Assembly: GCF_042432905.1 (NCBI RefSeq)
Contig: NZ_JBHLWI010000036.1
Location: 1 to 64,000, forward strand
DNA length: 64,000 bases
Direction of reading: 5' to 3'
Source: Fontibacter flavus
GTDB taxonomy: Bacteria; Bacteroidota; Bacteroidia; Cytophagales; Cyclobacteriaceae
In this document: piece by piece, positions 1-9,256 of the stretch
Layout of the letters: the number at the start of each line of letters is the position of its first letter
How positions within the stretch are numbered: the stretch's first letter is position 1
Translations under genes and position numbers: made by a program
Notes under the pieces: generated by a model
What the model saw: the letters and a program-made list of their open reading frames with translations, nothing else
Databases searched by the model: none
Told to the model about the DNA's origin: nothing

Positions 1-90
1 ACAATTGCCAGTCTGATTTTTAAAAACTACCTTAGACATTGTTGTATTTTGTTCAACTCTAAAATAATAATTTTAGAGAAGATCAACAAT

Positions 91-122
91 AAAAAAAGGG
101 TGTCTCGACTTTTCGGACACCC
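91..122 (-). terminator. Rho-independent terminator of mtaB
   Basis: Read on the minus strand, a 7-bp GC-rich stem (gggtgtc at 98-104 pairing with 116-122) is followed by seven T residues. It lies 12 bp beyond the mtaB stop codon and points the same way. A second, AT-rich perfect hairpin (9-bp arms, 57-78) sits just downstream and has no clear role. Confidence 0.75.
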
Positions 123-134
123 CCATGATAGGTG

Positions 135-1454
135 TCAGTGTTTTTCATAGACCAGTTCCGGCTCTACTACTTCCACATTTCCCTTTTCGTTTATACTACT
201 AAGTGTAACCGTTTTCAGTTCATTGATTAGGATAGGGTCGTATTTGGCTGCCACACGAATATAATTCTCGGTAAATCCATGCATTTTCCCATTTTCTACA
301 TCTTCTTCAAATAGGACAGTAAATGTTTTGCCCATATTTTCTTCATAAAACTTCCTCCTTTTCTTTTCTGAAAGAATCCTCAGCATTTTCGATCTTTCAT
401 TCCTTTTTTTGATTGGAACAACCCCATCCATTTCTACAGCTCTGGTATTTGCTCTTTCAGAGTAGGTGAAAACGTGGAGATAAGAGATGTCCAGTTCATT
501 TAGGAAATTGTATGATTCAAGGAAAAGCTCGTCAGTCTCACCGGGAAATCCTACAATAACATCCACGCCGATACAACAATGAGGCATCAGGTTTTTGATT
601 TTTTTGACCCGATCTTCATAAAGTTCCCTAAGGTATCTTCTCCCCATACTTCTTAAGATAGTATTGCTGCCAGATTGGAGCGGTATGTGGAAATGAGGGA
701 CAAATCTCTTGGATTTGGATACAAACTCAATAATCTCATTGGTCAGCAAGTTGGGTTCAATGGAAGAGATCCTGAATCTTTCAATTCCTTCTATTTCATC
801 CAGAGCCTCAACAAGGTCTGCGAATTTTTCTTTTCTTCTACCTTCCTGAATTCCAAAATCACCAATATTGACTCCCGTCAGTACAATTTCTTTTACTTCA
901 GTCTTAGCAATTTCCCTTGCTGATTGAAGGATATTGTCGATAGAGTCACTCATGCTTTTTCCTCTAGCCAAAGGAATAGTACAAAAAGCGCAACCGTAGT
1001 TGCAACCGTCCTGTACTTTCAGGAAAGTTCTTGTCCGGTCATTAATAGAGTAGGCGTTATTAAAAACGTTGGCTTCTTGAATTTCGGAAGCGAGAACTTT
1101 TGTTTCCTGCTCTTTGGCAAACCCATCCAATAATTCAATTAACCTGAATTTTTCAGCAGCACCCAAGACAGCGTCAACGCCTTCTATTTCGGCAATTTCC
1201 TGTGGTTTGAGCTGCGCATAACACCCGATAATTGTAACATAAGAGTTTGGGGATATTTTTTTAGCCTCCTTTACAATCTTTTTACACTTTTTGTCTGCAT
1301 TATCGGTAACCGAGCAGGTGTTGATGATGAAAATATCCGGGTTTTGTTCGAACTCCACTTTTTCATACCCCTTAGCCTCGAACATTCTGCTAATGGTGGA
1401 GGTTTCAGAATAATTTAATTTACAGCCTAAAGTGTAAAATGCTACTTTTTTCAC
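135..1454 (-). CDS. mtaB: tRNA t6A37 methylthiotransferase MtaB
   Basis: Radical-SAM methylthiotransferase that converts N6-threonylcarbamoyladenosine at position 37 of tRNA to its 2-methylthio form. From the start chosen here, the N-terminal domain carries the three cysteines of the auxiliary 4Fe-4S cluster (C11 in YTLGCKLN, C47 in NTCSVT, C78 in IGCYAQ). The radical-SAM motif CNYGCAFC has cysteines at about 151, 155 and 158, and a C-terminal TRAM-like region follows. At 439 aa it has the usual MtaB length. The opening KKVAFYTLGCK is typical of MtaB rather than MiaB or RimO. I chose the GTG at 1454 because MtaB proteins begin at this point and AAGGAG lies just upstream; a TTG at 1481 would add nine residues. 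Monocistronic, with its own terminator. Confidence 0.9.
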   Translation of the reverse strand: MKKVAFYTLGCKLNYSETSTISRMFEAKGYEKVEFEQNPDIFIINTCSVTDNADKKCKKIVKEAKKISPNSYVTIIGCYAQLKPQEIAEIEGVDAVLGAAEKFRLIELLDGFAKEQETKVLASEIQEANVFNNAYSINDRTRTFLKVQDGCNYGCAFCTIPLARGKSMSDSIDNILQSAREIAKTEVKEIVLTGVNIGDFGIQEGRRKEKFADLVEALDEIEGIERFRISSIEPNLLTNEIIEFVSKSKRFVPHFHIPLQSGSNTILRSMGRRYLRELYEDRVKKIKNLMPHCCIGVDVIVGFPGETDELFLESYNFLNELDISYLHVFTYSERANTRAVEMDGVVPIKKRNERSKMLRILSEKKRRKFYEENMGKTFTVLFEEDVENGKMHGFTENYIRVAAKYDPILINELKTVTLSSINEKGNVEVVEPELVYEKH

Positions 1455-1647
1455 GCCAATCTCCTTTGTTTCAGGCTGCAAAGTTAAATATTATCCCTCA
1501 GTTTTCAATTTTCTATTTTTTTACTCAAAACTGCGCATTTTATATGGGTTAATACTGAAATCGGGTCTTGTTTTTTGAAAAAAATATAAATTTTCTCAAA
1601 AATTGGTTAAAAAATAACCCGATATGAATAAAATTAATATTATTTGA

Positions 1648-1655
1648 TAATTTTG
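1648..1655 (+). promoter_or_regulatory. Possible -7 element upstream of glnN
   Basis: TAATTTTG matches the Bacteroidota -7 consensus TAnnTTTG and lies 33 bp before the glnN start. I see no good TTTG -33 element at the expected 19-20 bp distance, so the assignment is weak. An activator could compensate, as nitrogen genes are often activator-dependent, but no operator is recognisable. Confidence 0.3.
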
Positions 1656-1687
1656 TGGGTATAATATTAAACCACAAATTGTAGAAA

Positions 1688-3850
1688 ATGGCAACTTTAA
1701 GACAAAAAGCGCTTCTAATAGCACAAGGAAGGTCAAGGGTGACAGTGACACCCCCATCAAATAAGGTTTCAGACTATTACGGCATCTATGTGTTCGGCTT
1801 GAAACAAATGAAAGAGTCTTTGGCTCCTTCAGTGTTCAAGAAAGTCATGGAAGCTATTGAGAAAGGAAGCAAAATAGATCCATCCACTGCAGAGGAAATT
1901 GCATCAGCGGTAAAAACATGGGCTATGTCCAAGGGAGTAACGCACTATACCCATTGGTTTCAGCCACTAACAGGTTCAACAGCTGAAAAGCATGATGCCT
2001 TTTTTGATGCCCATGCAGGTATTGAAAAATTTAAAGGTACAGCGTTGGTTCAGCAAGAGCCTGATGCTTCGTCTTTCCCACATGGAGGCATACGCTCCAC
2101 ATTTGAAGCCAGGGGTTATACGGCCTGGGATCCATCTTCCCCGATTTTTATCTTTGATAAGACGCTTTGTGTTCCAACCATATTCGTTTCCTATACAGGA
2201 GAGGCGCTTGATTATAAAACACCATTGTTGAAATCAATGGAAGCTATCAACGAGGCCTCTGTAGGTATATGCCAATTGTTTGACAGGAACGTTAAAAAGG
2301 TAGTGCCTTCTCTAGGGATTGAGCAGGAATACTTTGTGATCGACAAATCCCTTTTTGCTACGCGTCCTGACTTGGTGATGTCAGGAAGGACAGTTTTTGG
2401 TCATAATCCTGCAAGAGGTCAGCAATTGGAAGATCATTACTTTGGATCAATTCCTACCAGAGTAAAGGATTTTATGATGGATTTTGAAATTGAAGCCCAC
2501 AAATTGGGAATTCCAGTTTCAACCCGTCACAATGAAGTCGCACCTAGTCAGTTTGAAGTGGCTCCTTTATTTGAGGAAATAAACAAAGCAATTGATCACA
2601 ATCAATTGTTGATGGACTTGATGGACAAGGTTGCGGAAAAGCATAACCTAAAAGTTCTTCTTCATGAAAAGCCATTTGCGGGGGTAAATGGTAGTGGTAA
2701 GCACAATAACTGGTCTTTGATTACAGATACTGGTGTCAATTTATTCCAGCCTAGCAATTCGGCTAGAGAAAACCTTCAGTTTTTGGCATTTGTGGTAGCT
2801 ACAGTAAAGGCTGTATATGATTATGCAGACTTGCTCCGTGCAAGTATCGCTTCTGCTAGCAATGACTTTAGATTAGGTGCAAATGAGGCTCCTCCTGCTA
2901 TTATGTCCGTATTCTTGGGTTCTACTCTTACAACCGTCTTGGATGAGCTGGAGAAAAACGGAAACGTGAAGATTGAGAAAGGCGACAATATGTACATGAA
3001 GTTAGGTATCTCTAAGATTCCTGAAATCATTTTGGACAATACGGATAGAAACAGGACTTCTCCTTTTGCCTTTACCGGAAATAAATTCGAGTTTAGGGCT
3101 GTGGGGTCAAGTGCCAATTCAGCAGGTCCTATGACTGTTTTGAATGTGATTGTGGCAGAAGTGTTGAGAAATATGTTGAAGGATGTTGAAAAAGAAATGT
3201 CAGGGGGCAAGGAGAAAAAGATTGCCATTGTGAACGTACTTAGAAAATACATCAAGGACAGCAAAAAGATCAGATTTGAAGGTGATGGATATTCTGAAGA
3301 ATGGGAAAAAGAAGCTGAGAAAAGAGGTCTTTCAAATTTGAAGAGTACTCCTTTCGCTTTGGATACTTATCATGATAAAAAAGTGGTGGAGGTTTTTGCT
3401 AAGCACAATGTATTGTCTTCCATAGAATTACATGCAAGGCATGAGATCATGTTGGAGAATTATATTAAGAAAGTACAGATTGAGTCTAGGGTGATGGGTG
3501 ATTTGGCCCTTAACCATGTGATTCCAACAGCTATACAGTATCAGAACAAACTGATCGAAAACGCCAATGGTTTGAAAGGTTTGGGCTTGGATAATAAGGC
3601 AGCAGTTGAAACAATCAAGGAAGTGAGCAGACATCTTGAGTCATTGAAGCAGAATGTCAATGCAATGATTGATGCCAGAAGAAAACTGAACAAAGAAGAA
3701 GATGTGGCCAAAAGAGCCAAGGGATATTGCAATGATGTCAAAGAAGCATACTTCGATAAAATCAGGTATTCGGTTGATAAACTGGAGTTATTAGTGGATG
3801 ATGAATATTGGCCACTTGTAAAGTATAGGGAGATGCTGTTTATCAAATAA
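1688..3850 (+). CDS. glnN: Type III glutamine synthetase
   Basis: ATP-dependent condensation of ammonium with glutamate to give glutamine. This is the long GSIII type (720 aa here, the usual length for the family), common in Bacteroidota and unlike the roughly 450-470 aa GSI. The N-terminal GSIII domain is followed by the catalytic domain. The glutamate/ATP-site segment NGSGKHNNWS lies near residue 334, and the GSIII signature DFRLGANEAPPA near 392. The C-terminal 200 residues are helical and charged, as in the GSIII C-terminal extension. No insertion or frameshift is visible. It is monocistronic: long AT-rich leader upstream, terminator downstream. Cytosolic; the main ammonium-assimilation enzyme visible in this window. 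Confidence 0.95.
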   Translation: MATLRQKALLIAQGRSRVTVTPPSNKVSDYYGIYVFGLKQMKESLAPSVFKKVMEAIEKGSKIDPSTAEEIASAVKTWAMSKGVTHYTHWFQPLTGSTAEKHDAFFDAHAGIEKFKGTALVQQEPDASSFPHGGIRSTFEARGYTAWDPSSPIFIFDKTLCVPTIFVSYTGEALDYKTPLLKSMEAINEASVGICQLFDRNVKKVVPSLGIEQEYFVIDKSLFATRPDLVMSGRTVFGHNPARGQQLEDHYFGSIPTRVKDFMMDFEIEAHKLGIPVSTRHNEVAPSQFEVAPLFEEINKAIDHNQLLMDLMDKVAEKHNLKVLLHEKPFAGVNGSGKHNNWSLITDTGVNLFQPSNSARENLQFLAFVVATVKAVYDYADLLRASIASASNDFRLGANEAPPAIMSVFLGSTLTTVLDELEKNGNVKIEKGDNMYMKLGISKIPEIILDNTDRNRTSPFAFTGNKFEFRAVGSSANSAGPMTVLNVIVAEVLRNMLKDVEKEMSGGKEKKIAIVNVLRKYIKDSKKIRFEGDGYSEEWEKEAEKRGLSNLKSTPFALDTYHDKKVVEVFAKHNVLSSIELHARHEIMLENYIKKVQIESRVMGDLALNHVIPTAIQYQNKLIENANGLKGLGLDNKAAVETIKEVSRHLESLKQNVNAMIDARRKLNKEEDVAKRAKGYCNDVKEAYFDKIRYSVDKLELLVDDEYWPLVKYREMLFIK

Positions 3851-3877
3851 TTACCATTTGGCAGAATTTAATTTCAA

Positions 3878-3909
3878 AGCCCAGGTCTGTATTGACTTGG
3901 GCTTTTTTC
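3878..3909 (+). terminator. Terminator downstream of glnN
   Basis: A 9-bp stem (agcccaggt with acttgggct, one G-T wobble) is followed by six T residues, 28 bp after the glnN stop. It separates glnN from the LacI-type regulator gene. Confidence 0.75.
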
Positions 3910-3969
3910 TTGAAATTTGCAGATTATTGACCATATTGCCTCAAAGTTTTGCACTTGAAAATCAATTGA

Positions 3970-4992
3970 ATGGCGAAGAAAAAAACTTCCATCAAAGACA
4001 TTGCTAAAGCCTTGGGTGTCTCCATTACCACAGTTTCCTTTATTCTTAACGGAAAGGCGAAAGAAAAAAGAATCAGTGAGGAAATGACAAAGAAGGTTCA
4101 GGATTACATCAAAGAAATAGGTTACAAGCCAAGCCATTTGGCGCAAAGTCTTAGGCTTGGTAAATCCAAAGTGATCGTATTTATGGTCGAGGATATCTCC
4201 AATCAATTTTTTGCATCAATAGCCCGATTGATAGAAGAAAAAGCCTACAAGAACGGATATAAGATCATCTATTGCAGTACTGATAACGATACTTCCAAGG
4301 CAATTGAATTAATCTCTACTTTTAAAATGAGAAGTGTGGATGGGTTTATCATTACCCCAACTCCCGGCTTGGAACCAACTGTGGAGGAACTTTTGGATGA
4401 AAATTTGGCTGTGGTTTTATTTGACAGGTGGATGCCTGATGTAGAATGTAGCTATGTGGTAGTGGAAAATAAGAGCAGTTCTTTTGAAGCTACCCGTCAT
4501 TTAATTGAGGTAGGCTGCCGAAATATAGGCTTTATCACTTTAGAATCTAATCAGACCCAAATGATTGATCGGTTCAATGGATTTGAACAGGCAGTTAGAG
4601 ACGCTGAAGTCAACCATGAGGTTTTCAAAGTGAAATTTCATACGATAGCTGAACAGGAAGCTTCTACAAAAATCCTTGAATTCCTTGAAAGCAATCCTGA
4701 GTTGGATGGAATCTTTTTTGCGACTAATTATCTCGCCTTTGAAGGGTTACAGGCTTTGAGTAAATTACATAAAAATATTCCTCATGATATCAAAGTGGTG
4801 TCCTTTGATGATCATTACTTTTTCAGCCTATATAATCCTAGTATTTCAGCCATAGAACAGCCTTTGGAGGAAATTGCAGATAGATTAATGGAATCTATCT
4901 TGAAGCAGCTTGACGAAAATCTCGTTGAAAAGCCTGTGCAAAAACTGGTGCTCAATAATAAACTTCATATCAGGGAATCCTCAAGAGGCTGA
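3970..4992 (+). CDS. LacI/GalR-family transcriptional regulator
   Basis: A 340-aa regulator of the LacI family. The N-terminal helix-turn-helix (SIKDIAKALGVSITTVSFILNG, residues 7-28) and hinge helix (YKPSHLAQSLR) are standard. A periplasmic-binding-protein-like effector domain follows from about residue 65 and includes the usual DGFIITP and DGIFFATNYLAFEGL segments. In this family the effector is normally a sugar or sugar phosphate, and the dimer binds palindromic operators. The next gene is a ROK kinase on the same strand, 148 bp further on, so control of a small sugar-utilisation locus is plausible. The ligand cannot be deduced from the sequence. Confidence 0.85.
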   Translation: MAKKKTSIKDIAKALGVSITTVSFILNGKAKEKRISEEMTKKVQDYIKEIGYKPSHLAQSLRLGKSKVIVFMVEDISNQFFASIARLIEEKAYKNGYKIIYCSTDNDTSKAIELISTFKMRSVDGFIITPTPGLEPTVEELLDENLAVVLFDRWMPDVECSYVVVENKSSSFEATRHLIEVGCRNIGFITLESNQTQMIDRFNGFEQAVRDAEVNHEVFKVKFHTIAEQEASTKILEFLESNPELDGIFFATNYLAFEGLQALSKLHKNIPHDIKVVSFDDHYFFSLYNPSISAIEQPLEEIADRLMESILKQLDENLVEKPVQKLVLNNKLHIRESSRG

Positions 4993-5140
4993 TAAATGAA
5001 ACTTTTTTTCCAGCTTGGATAAAGTTATTCGGAAATTTCTTATTTTAGATAAATCCTTTTAGCAAGCCTTATTGGGGGATCCTCTAACTTTGCTCAGTAT
5101 CTGCGTACTAATTGGATTGAATAAAGCCATAAACCCAGAA

Positions 5141-6022
5141 ATGACCCAGAGAAATATATTAGCCGGAGATATTGGAGGCTCTCACTTTACTTTAGCACAA
5201 TTTGAAGAGACACTTCTAGGCCCAGAACTCATTCGGATAGAAAGAGTGGCAGTGGATTCAACAGGAAGTAAAGATGAGATTTTAGAGACCTGGGCTTCTA
5301 TGATCAAAAAAATGATTCAATCAGAAAATGAAGTTGCAATTGCTTTAGCAATGCCAGCACCTTTTGATTATGATACCGGTATTTGTTTGATTCAGGAACA
5401 AGGTAAATTTTTGCAGCTTTTCGGAGTCAATCTGAAGAAAGAATTGAGTTTGAGTCTACACATCCCTGAATCTTCTTTTATTTTCATCAATGATGCTCAA
5501 GCATTTCTATTGGGAGAAGCTTCATTTGGTAAAGGCAAGGGTTACGCTTCATTGATGGGTCTGACTTTAGGTTCTGGACTGGGGTCTTCAATTAAGCAAG
5601 GAGATGAAGTGAGAGATGCAGGGCTATGGCAACAGTCATTTAAGGATGGTATTGCAGAAGACTACTTGGGGACTTCATGGTTTGTCGACTACGTGAAACG
5701 TGAATTTGGAATTGAGATAGAAGGAGTCAAAGAAATGTTGGTTCATCCGGAAATTTCGGGTCGATTGGATGAGATTTTTGACCAGTATGCCCAGAATTTA
5801 GCGGATTTTATTGTTGAGCAATATGATGTTTTTAAGATGGAAAAAGTGATTTTAGGAGGGAATATAACCCGTGCTTCAGATTGGTTTTTAGATAAGACAC
5901 TGAAATCATTAAGATTTTTAGGAATTCTGATTCCTGTAGAAATCAGTGATCTTGGAGAAAAGAGTGCTGTTTATGGAGCGGCTTCTGTTTTATTCAGTAA
6001 AAAGAAAACATCTCATTTTTGA
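5141..6022 (+). CDS. ROK-family sugar kinase (glucokinase-like)
   Basis: Predicted cytosolic ATP-dependent hexose kinase of the ROK family. The ATP-binding segment ILAGDIGGSHFTLAQF opens the protein. The catalytic aspartate is in FINDAQAFLLGEASFG, and glycine-rich GLTLGSGLGSS and ILGGNI form the rest of the fold. The cysteine-rich zinc motif CxCGxxGCxE of typical ROK members is absent; the corresponding stretch reads EDYLGTSWFVDYV. The substrate may therefore differ from plain glucose. I start at the ATG at 5141 because the glycine-rich motif then falls at the normal distance from the N-terminus; a TTG at 5072 would add 23 unlikely residues. Length is 293 aa. It runs towards a ROK repressor on the opposite strand. 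Confidence 0.8.
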   Translation: MTQRNILAGDIGGSHFTLAQFEETLLGPELIRIERVAVDSTGSKDEILETWASMIKKMIQSENEVAIALAMPAPFDYDTGICLIQEQGKFLQLFGVNLKKELSLSLHIPESSFIFINDAQAFLLGEASFGKGKGYASLMGLTLGSGLGSSIKQGDEVRDAGLWQQSFKDGIAEDYLGTSWFVDYVKREFGIEIEGVKEMLVHPEISGRLDEIFDQYAQNLADFIVEQYDVFKMEKVILGGNITRASDWFLDKTLKSLRFLGILIPVEISDLGEKSAVYGAASVLFSKKKTSHF

Positions 6023-6054
6023 AGATGCTTTTTAGATCAAGACATCTTCAAAAA
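6016..6054. terminator. Convergent hairpin between the two ROK genes
   Basis: A perfect 12-bp inverted repeat (6016-6027 with 6043-6054) spans the stop codons of both convergent ROK genes. The stem contains a T run on each strand, so it could act as a compact bidirectional terminator. Its GC content is low. Confidence 0.4.
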
Positions 6055-7270
6055 TCTTCTCATTGACCACTGCGACTCCACCCAATAACCCAACTTCTTT
6101 TCCCAGTTTATAGAGTGCCAATTCAGTGTTTTCCCTGGCTTTTGCCATACTGTAAATATTCAAAGCTTGCTGAATTGGGGTAGTCAGGTAATGTTTAGCT
6201 TCAGCCACTGAACCTCCTAAAATGATCAACTCTGGGTTCAATAATTGGATCAGAATAGAAATGCCTCTCCCCAGGTCCAGGCCTGCTTCAGATATAATGG
6301 TAATCGCTCTCTGGTCACCTGCCAATGCTGCATCTACTACCAGATAGGGCTCTACCTCACCGTTATTTTCTGCTGCCATTCTGGCCAAAATAGAGTCGCT
6401 GTCATTTTGAATTGCTTCTCTAGCCATTCGGACGATAGCTGTACCTGAAGCCACAGATTCAAGACATCCTTTTTTACCACAAGTACAAGTGATCTCCCTA
6501 GATTCAAAAATTGGGGAATGGCTAAATTCACCTGCAAAACCGGAGGCTCCTTGGTAGATTTTTCCGTCAATGATAATGCCCAGACCAATTCCCCAACCGA
6601 TGAATATTCCCAAGACATTTTTGTATTGGTCATTATGGCCAAACTTAAACTCCGCTAGGGTCATGGCTCTGGCATCATTCTCAAGGAATACCTTTCTGCC
6701 AAGTCTTGATTCAAAATTTTCTACTAGGCCTTTTTTGCCGAATTTAAGATAAGTATGGTTTATTCCATTGACAGAATCAATCAATCCTGGCATTGAAATT
6801 CCTACGGCAATGATTTTTTCGTTAGGTAATCCGGATTTTTCCAGATGTGCCAGAATGAAGTCACAAACTTTTTCAAAAGTTTCCTTGTCGTTGTTCAGAG
6901 ATATTTTTAGTGTTTCAATATCGGTAACTGCTTTATTGGAACTGTTGTAGATAGCAGTTCTAATTCGAAACTTATTGATATCTACTGAAATGACATAGAA
7001 GGAATTATCCGCTAGTTTATATAGGTCAGGCTTTCTTCCTCCCTGGGATTCTGCACGTCCATGTTTGATTACTTCCCCAGATGTCATAAGATCACCCAAT
7101 AAAGAATTAACCGTGGGTAGGCTGATGCCAACCTCACTGCACATCTCACCGGCAGTATTACTGCCTTTTGTGTATAGATTTTTGATTAGCTTCAGTTTAT
7201 TGATAAAACTTTTGGTTTCAACTACTCCTTCAGTCTTTTCAAGGGCTTTTTTGGGATCGATTAAGTTCAT
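6032..7270 (-). CDS. ROK-family transcriptional repressor (NagC/XylR type)
   Basis: A 412-aa protein with an N-terminal winged helix-turn-helix (about residues 20-85, including SEVGISLPTVNSLLGDLMTSG) fused to a ROK domain. Unlike the neighbouring kinase, it keeps the complete zinc motif CTCGKKGCLES. It also has FLENDARAMTLAEF, which corresponds to the kinase catalytic region. ROK repressors such as NagC and Mlc sense sugars or PTS state and repress sugar-uptake and catabolic genes. The position, convergent with a ROK kinase and near a LacI-type gene, suggests a carbohydrate-response locus, although no transporter or hydrolase is present here. Targets and ligand are unknown. Confidence 0.85.
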   Translation of the reverse strand: MNLIDPKKALEKTEGVVETKSFINKLKLIKNLYTKGSNTAGEMCSEVGISLPTVNSLLGDLMTSGEVIKHGRAESQGGRKPDLYKLADNSFYVISVDINKFRIRTAIYNSSNKAVTDIETLKISLNNDKETFEKVCDFILAHLEKSGLPNEKIIAVGISMPGLIDSVNGINHTYLKFGKKGLVENFESRLGRKVFLENDARAMTLAEFKFGHNDQYKNVLGIFIGWGIGLGIIIDGKIYQGASGFAGEFSHSPIFESREITCTCGKKGCLESVASGTAIVRMAREAIQNDSDSILARMAAENNGEVEPYLVVDAALAGDQRAITIISEAGLDLGRGISILIQLLNPELIILGGSVAEAKHYLTTPIQQALNIYSMAKARENTELALYKLGKEVGLLGGVAVVNEKIFEDVLI

Positions 7271-7445
7271 GGGTAAAAATTTAAAAGCTCAATTACGTGA
7301 ATTTTTGAAGAATTACAAAAGTGCTTTATGAAAAAAATACATTATCAAGTGGCTGTTTATTAAAGAAATGATTTCATGATCTCAATATTCTGCTGGCTTA
7401 AAAAAGTTTTTTAATATTGTTCAGGTAGTTAGTGTCAATAAAATG

Positions 7446-7469
7446 AGATGGCCCTTCTTAGGGCCATCT
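7446..7469 (-). terminator. Hairpin downstream of the DUF6600-like gene
   Basis: A perfect 10-bp stem (agatggccct with agggccatct) and 4-nt loop lie immediately after the stop codon at 7472. The T tract on the minus strand is short (catttt), so termination is likely but may be leaky. Confidence 0.6.
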
Positions 7470-7471
7470 TA

Positions 7472-8962
7472 TTAATTGTTTCCTCTACCACCTCTACCAG
7501 TGCTTGATTCCCGGCTATTGTTGCTACTAGACCTGTTAACAGTACCTGCACTGCTTCTACTATTGGATCTAGATGAAGAATTCACTGCCGGTCCGCTACT
7601 TCGGCTAGGTCCATTGCTTCTAACCGCGGTGTTATTTTGCCTCGCAGGAGCTCCAGATCTCACATTAGCGTTTGATTGCCTGTTTGGAGCAGAGCTTTTG
7701 ACATTAGGGCTTTGCTGCCTTGCAGGGGTTTGCGTCCTGTTGTTTATGGTCGGATTTGCCTGTCTACTTTGTGCATTGCTTCTGACAGCGGCTCCGTTAT
7801 TTTGGGCATTTCGGTTAGCAGGTTGTGCTACCTGTCTGGTTCTGCTCGGTGTTCCTACACTATTTACATTTGGATTAGCCTGTTTGTTCTGCGTATTGCT
7901 TCTGACTGCTGCTCCATTGTTTTGAGTGTTACGGTTGGAAGGTTGTGCAACTTGACCCGCTCTACTTGGAGTTCTGGCACTATTCACATTTTGGTTGCTT
8001 CTGCTTCCATTTACTTCCCCATTTACCTGAGCCCTTCTGCTGTTTTGGACATTAGTGCTAGCACTCCTATTGTTATTTTGAGCTGCTCTATAAGGTGCAA
8101 CCTGACCTTGCCTATTGTTTTGGGCTTGAGGAGCTGCTGCAGAGGACCTTTGTTGGGTTGCAGACCTTTGCTTGTATTCTTCTGCTGAATATGCTCTAGA
8201 TGGTCTAGCGCTTTCATTATTGGCTCTTGCAGAAGTAATTTGAGGTCTGTACATGTTAAGGTTGTTGTTTTGTACAGTCGCCCTTCCCGGTCTTGTGGAA
8301 CTGTTGACTTGGTAAACAGGAACTGAAGTCCTTGTAACTCTCTCAATCTCCCTTCTGCTTGGACCTGCTATATAAGTGTTGTTATTGTAAACATAGGTAT
8401 TGTTGATAATGGTAGTTCTATTGTAAACATTGACAACATTATAATGAGGAACGAAGTATCTATGGTAATGTCTTGCTCTGAATCTTCTTTGTGGAAGGAA
8501 AACCCAGTGCCTTGCAGGAATATTGATGTTGACACTGATGTGCATGCCAGGTCCAAGTGGCGCCCAACCGTAGTAACCACCACCAGTTCTCCAACTTACC
8601 CAAGCTGGTCCCCATTCATAACCAGGAACCCAAGCCCAGCCATAGAAGTCACTCCAAAACCATCTTCCATAGTGGAACGGAGCCCAGCCCCAGTCATATT
8701 GGGAGACCCAGGTATTTCCAAAGTTTGTCATAGTCCAATAGCCATTGGTCACATATGGCTGGAAACCTCTATCAACATATGGAATCCAAACATAGCCATA
8801 GTTAGGGTCCATTACCCAATCTCCATAAGGGCTGAGTTCGTTGTAGAAAACTTGGAATGAAACTCCCACAGGAGGAGGTGCTGCTTTTGCTTTGTATGCA
8901 AAGCCCAAACCTATACCCAGTATAAGTAAGAAGCTTAACAGATATTTAGTTGCCTTTTTCAT
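7472..8962 (-). CDS. Exported DUF6600-like protein with an Asn/Arg/Ser-rich tail
   Basis: The 496-aa protein starts with a signal peptide (MKKATKYLLSFLLILGIGLGFAYKAKA). Residues about 33-155 are extremely rich in Trp, Tyr and Gly, with repeated units such as YGDWVMDPNYGYVWIP, YDWGWAPFHYGRWFW and YGWAWVPGYEWGPAWV; this is the pattern of the DUF6600 family. From about residue 210 to the end it is low-complexity, basic and rich in Asn, Arg, Ser and Gln. That tail includes a tandem repeat of about 38 residues (NRNxQNNGAAVRSNxQ...). The C-terminus is Ser/Arg/Gly rich. Exported, probably periplasmic or surface-located; the function is unknown. It stands alone between its own hairpin and a 290-bp upstream gap. 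Family assignment is by pattern recognition only. Confidence 0.75.
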   Translation of the reverse strand: MKKATKYLLSFLLILGIGLGFAYKAKAAPPPVGVSFQVFYNELSPYGDWVMDPNYGYVWIPYVDRGFQPYVTNGYWTMTNFGNTWVSQYDWGWAPFHYGRWFWSDFYGWAWVPGYEWGPAWVSWRTGGGYYGWAPLGPGMHISVNINIPARHWVFLPQRRFRARHYHRYFVPHYNVVNVYNRTTIINNTYVYNNNTYIAGPSRREIERVTRTSVPVYQVNSSTRPGRATVQNNNLNMYRPQITSARANNESARPSRAYSAEEYKQRSATQQRSSAAAPQAQNNRQGQVAPYRAAQNNNRSASTNVQNSRRAQVNGEVNGSRSNQNVNSARTPSRAGQVAQPSNRNTQNNGAAVRSNTQNKQANPNVNSVGTPSRTRQVAQPANRNAQNNGAAVRSNAQSRQANPTINNRTQTPARQQSPNVKSSAPNRQSNANVRSGAPARQNNTAVRSNGPSRSSGPAVNSSSRSNSRSSAGTVNRSSSNNSRESSTGRGGRGNN

Positions 8963-9233
8963 AACAGTACGGTTTAGTGTTCTTGTTTGAGTTTACGGCA
9001 ATAAACGGGCCTAAGTTTTGAATTAAATTAAATCGTTAGAATAAAAATTTAGGAAAAACGTTTTAGCGAATTTTTATTTCAAGATTCTTTTTTGAAATAA
9101 TTTTCAGTGAAAATAGCAAGGTTCAGATTTCTGTAGGAGCAATTGAAAAATGATTCAAGTTTGGCATCAAAAACTGAAATTTGCTGCAGGGATTACTTAG
9201 TAGTTGGGGGGTATTGAAGTCATTTACAAAAAC

Positions 9234-9256
9234 GGGCCCTCTTTTGGGCCCTTTTT
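9234..9256 (-). terminator. Terminator of the small Lacal_2735-like gene
   Basis: The stem gggccc (9234-9239) pairs with 9246-9251, loop of 6 nt. On the minus strand a gttttt tract follows, directly after the stop codon at 9257. The plus-strand copy is followed by seven T residues, so the hairpin may work in both directions. Confidence 0.65.

Noticed and set aside
57..78. Perfect AT-rich 9-bp hairpin near the window start
   Set aside because: No GC content, no T tract beyond the stem and no gene context; likely chance in AT-rich sequence.
7476..8860. Long plus-strand reading frames across the DUF6600-like gene
   Set aside because: They are opposite-strand images of a low-complexity gene with no start context or family match; the minus-strand frame has a signal peptide and the family pattern.
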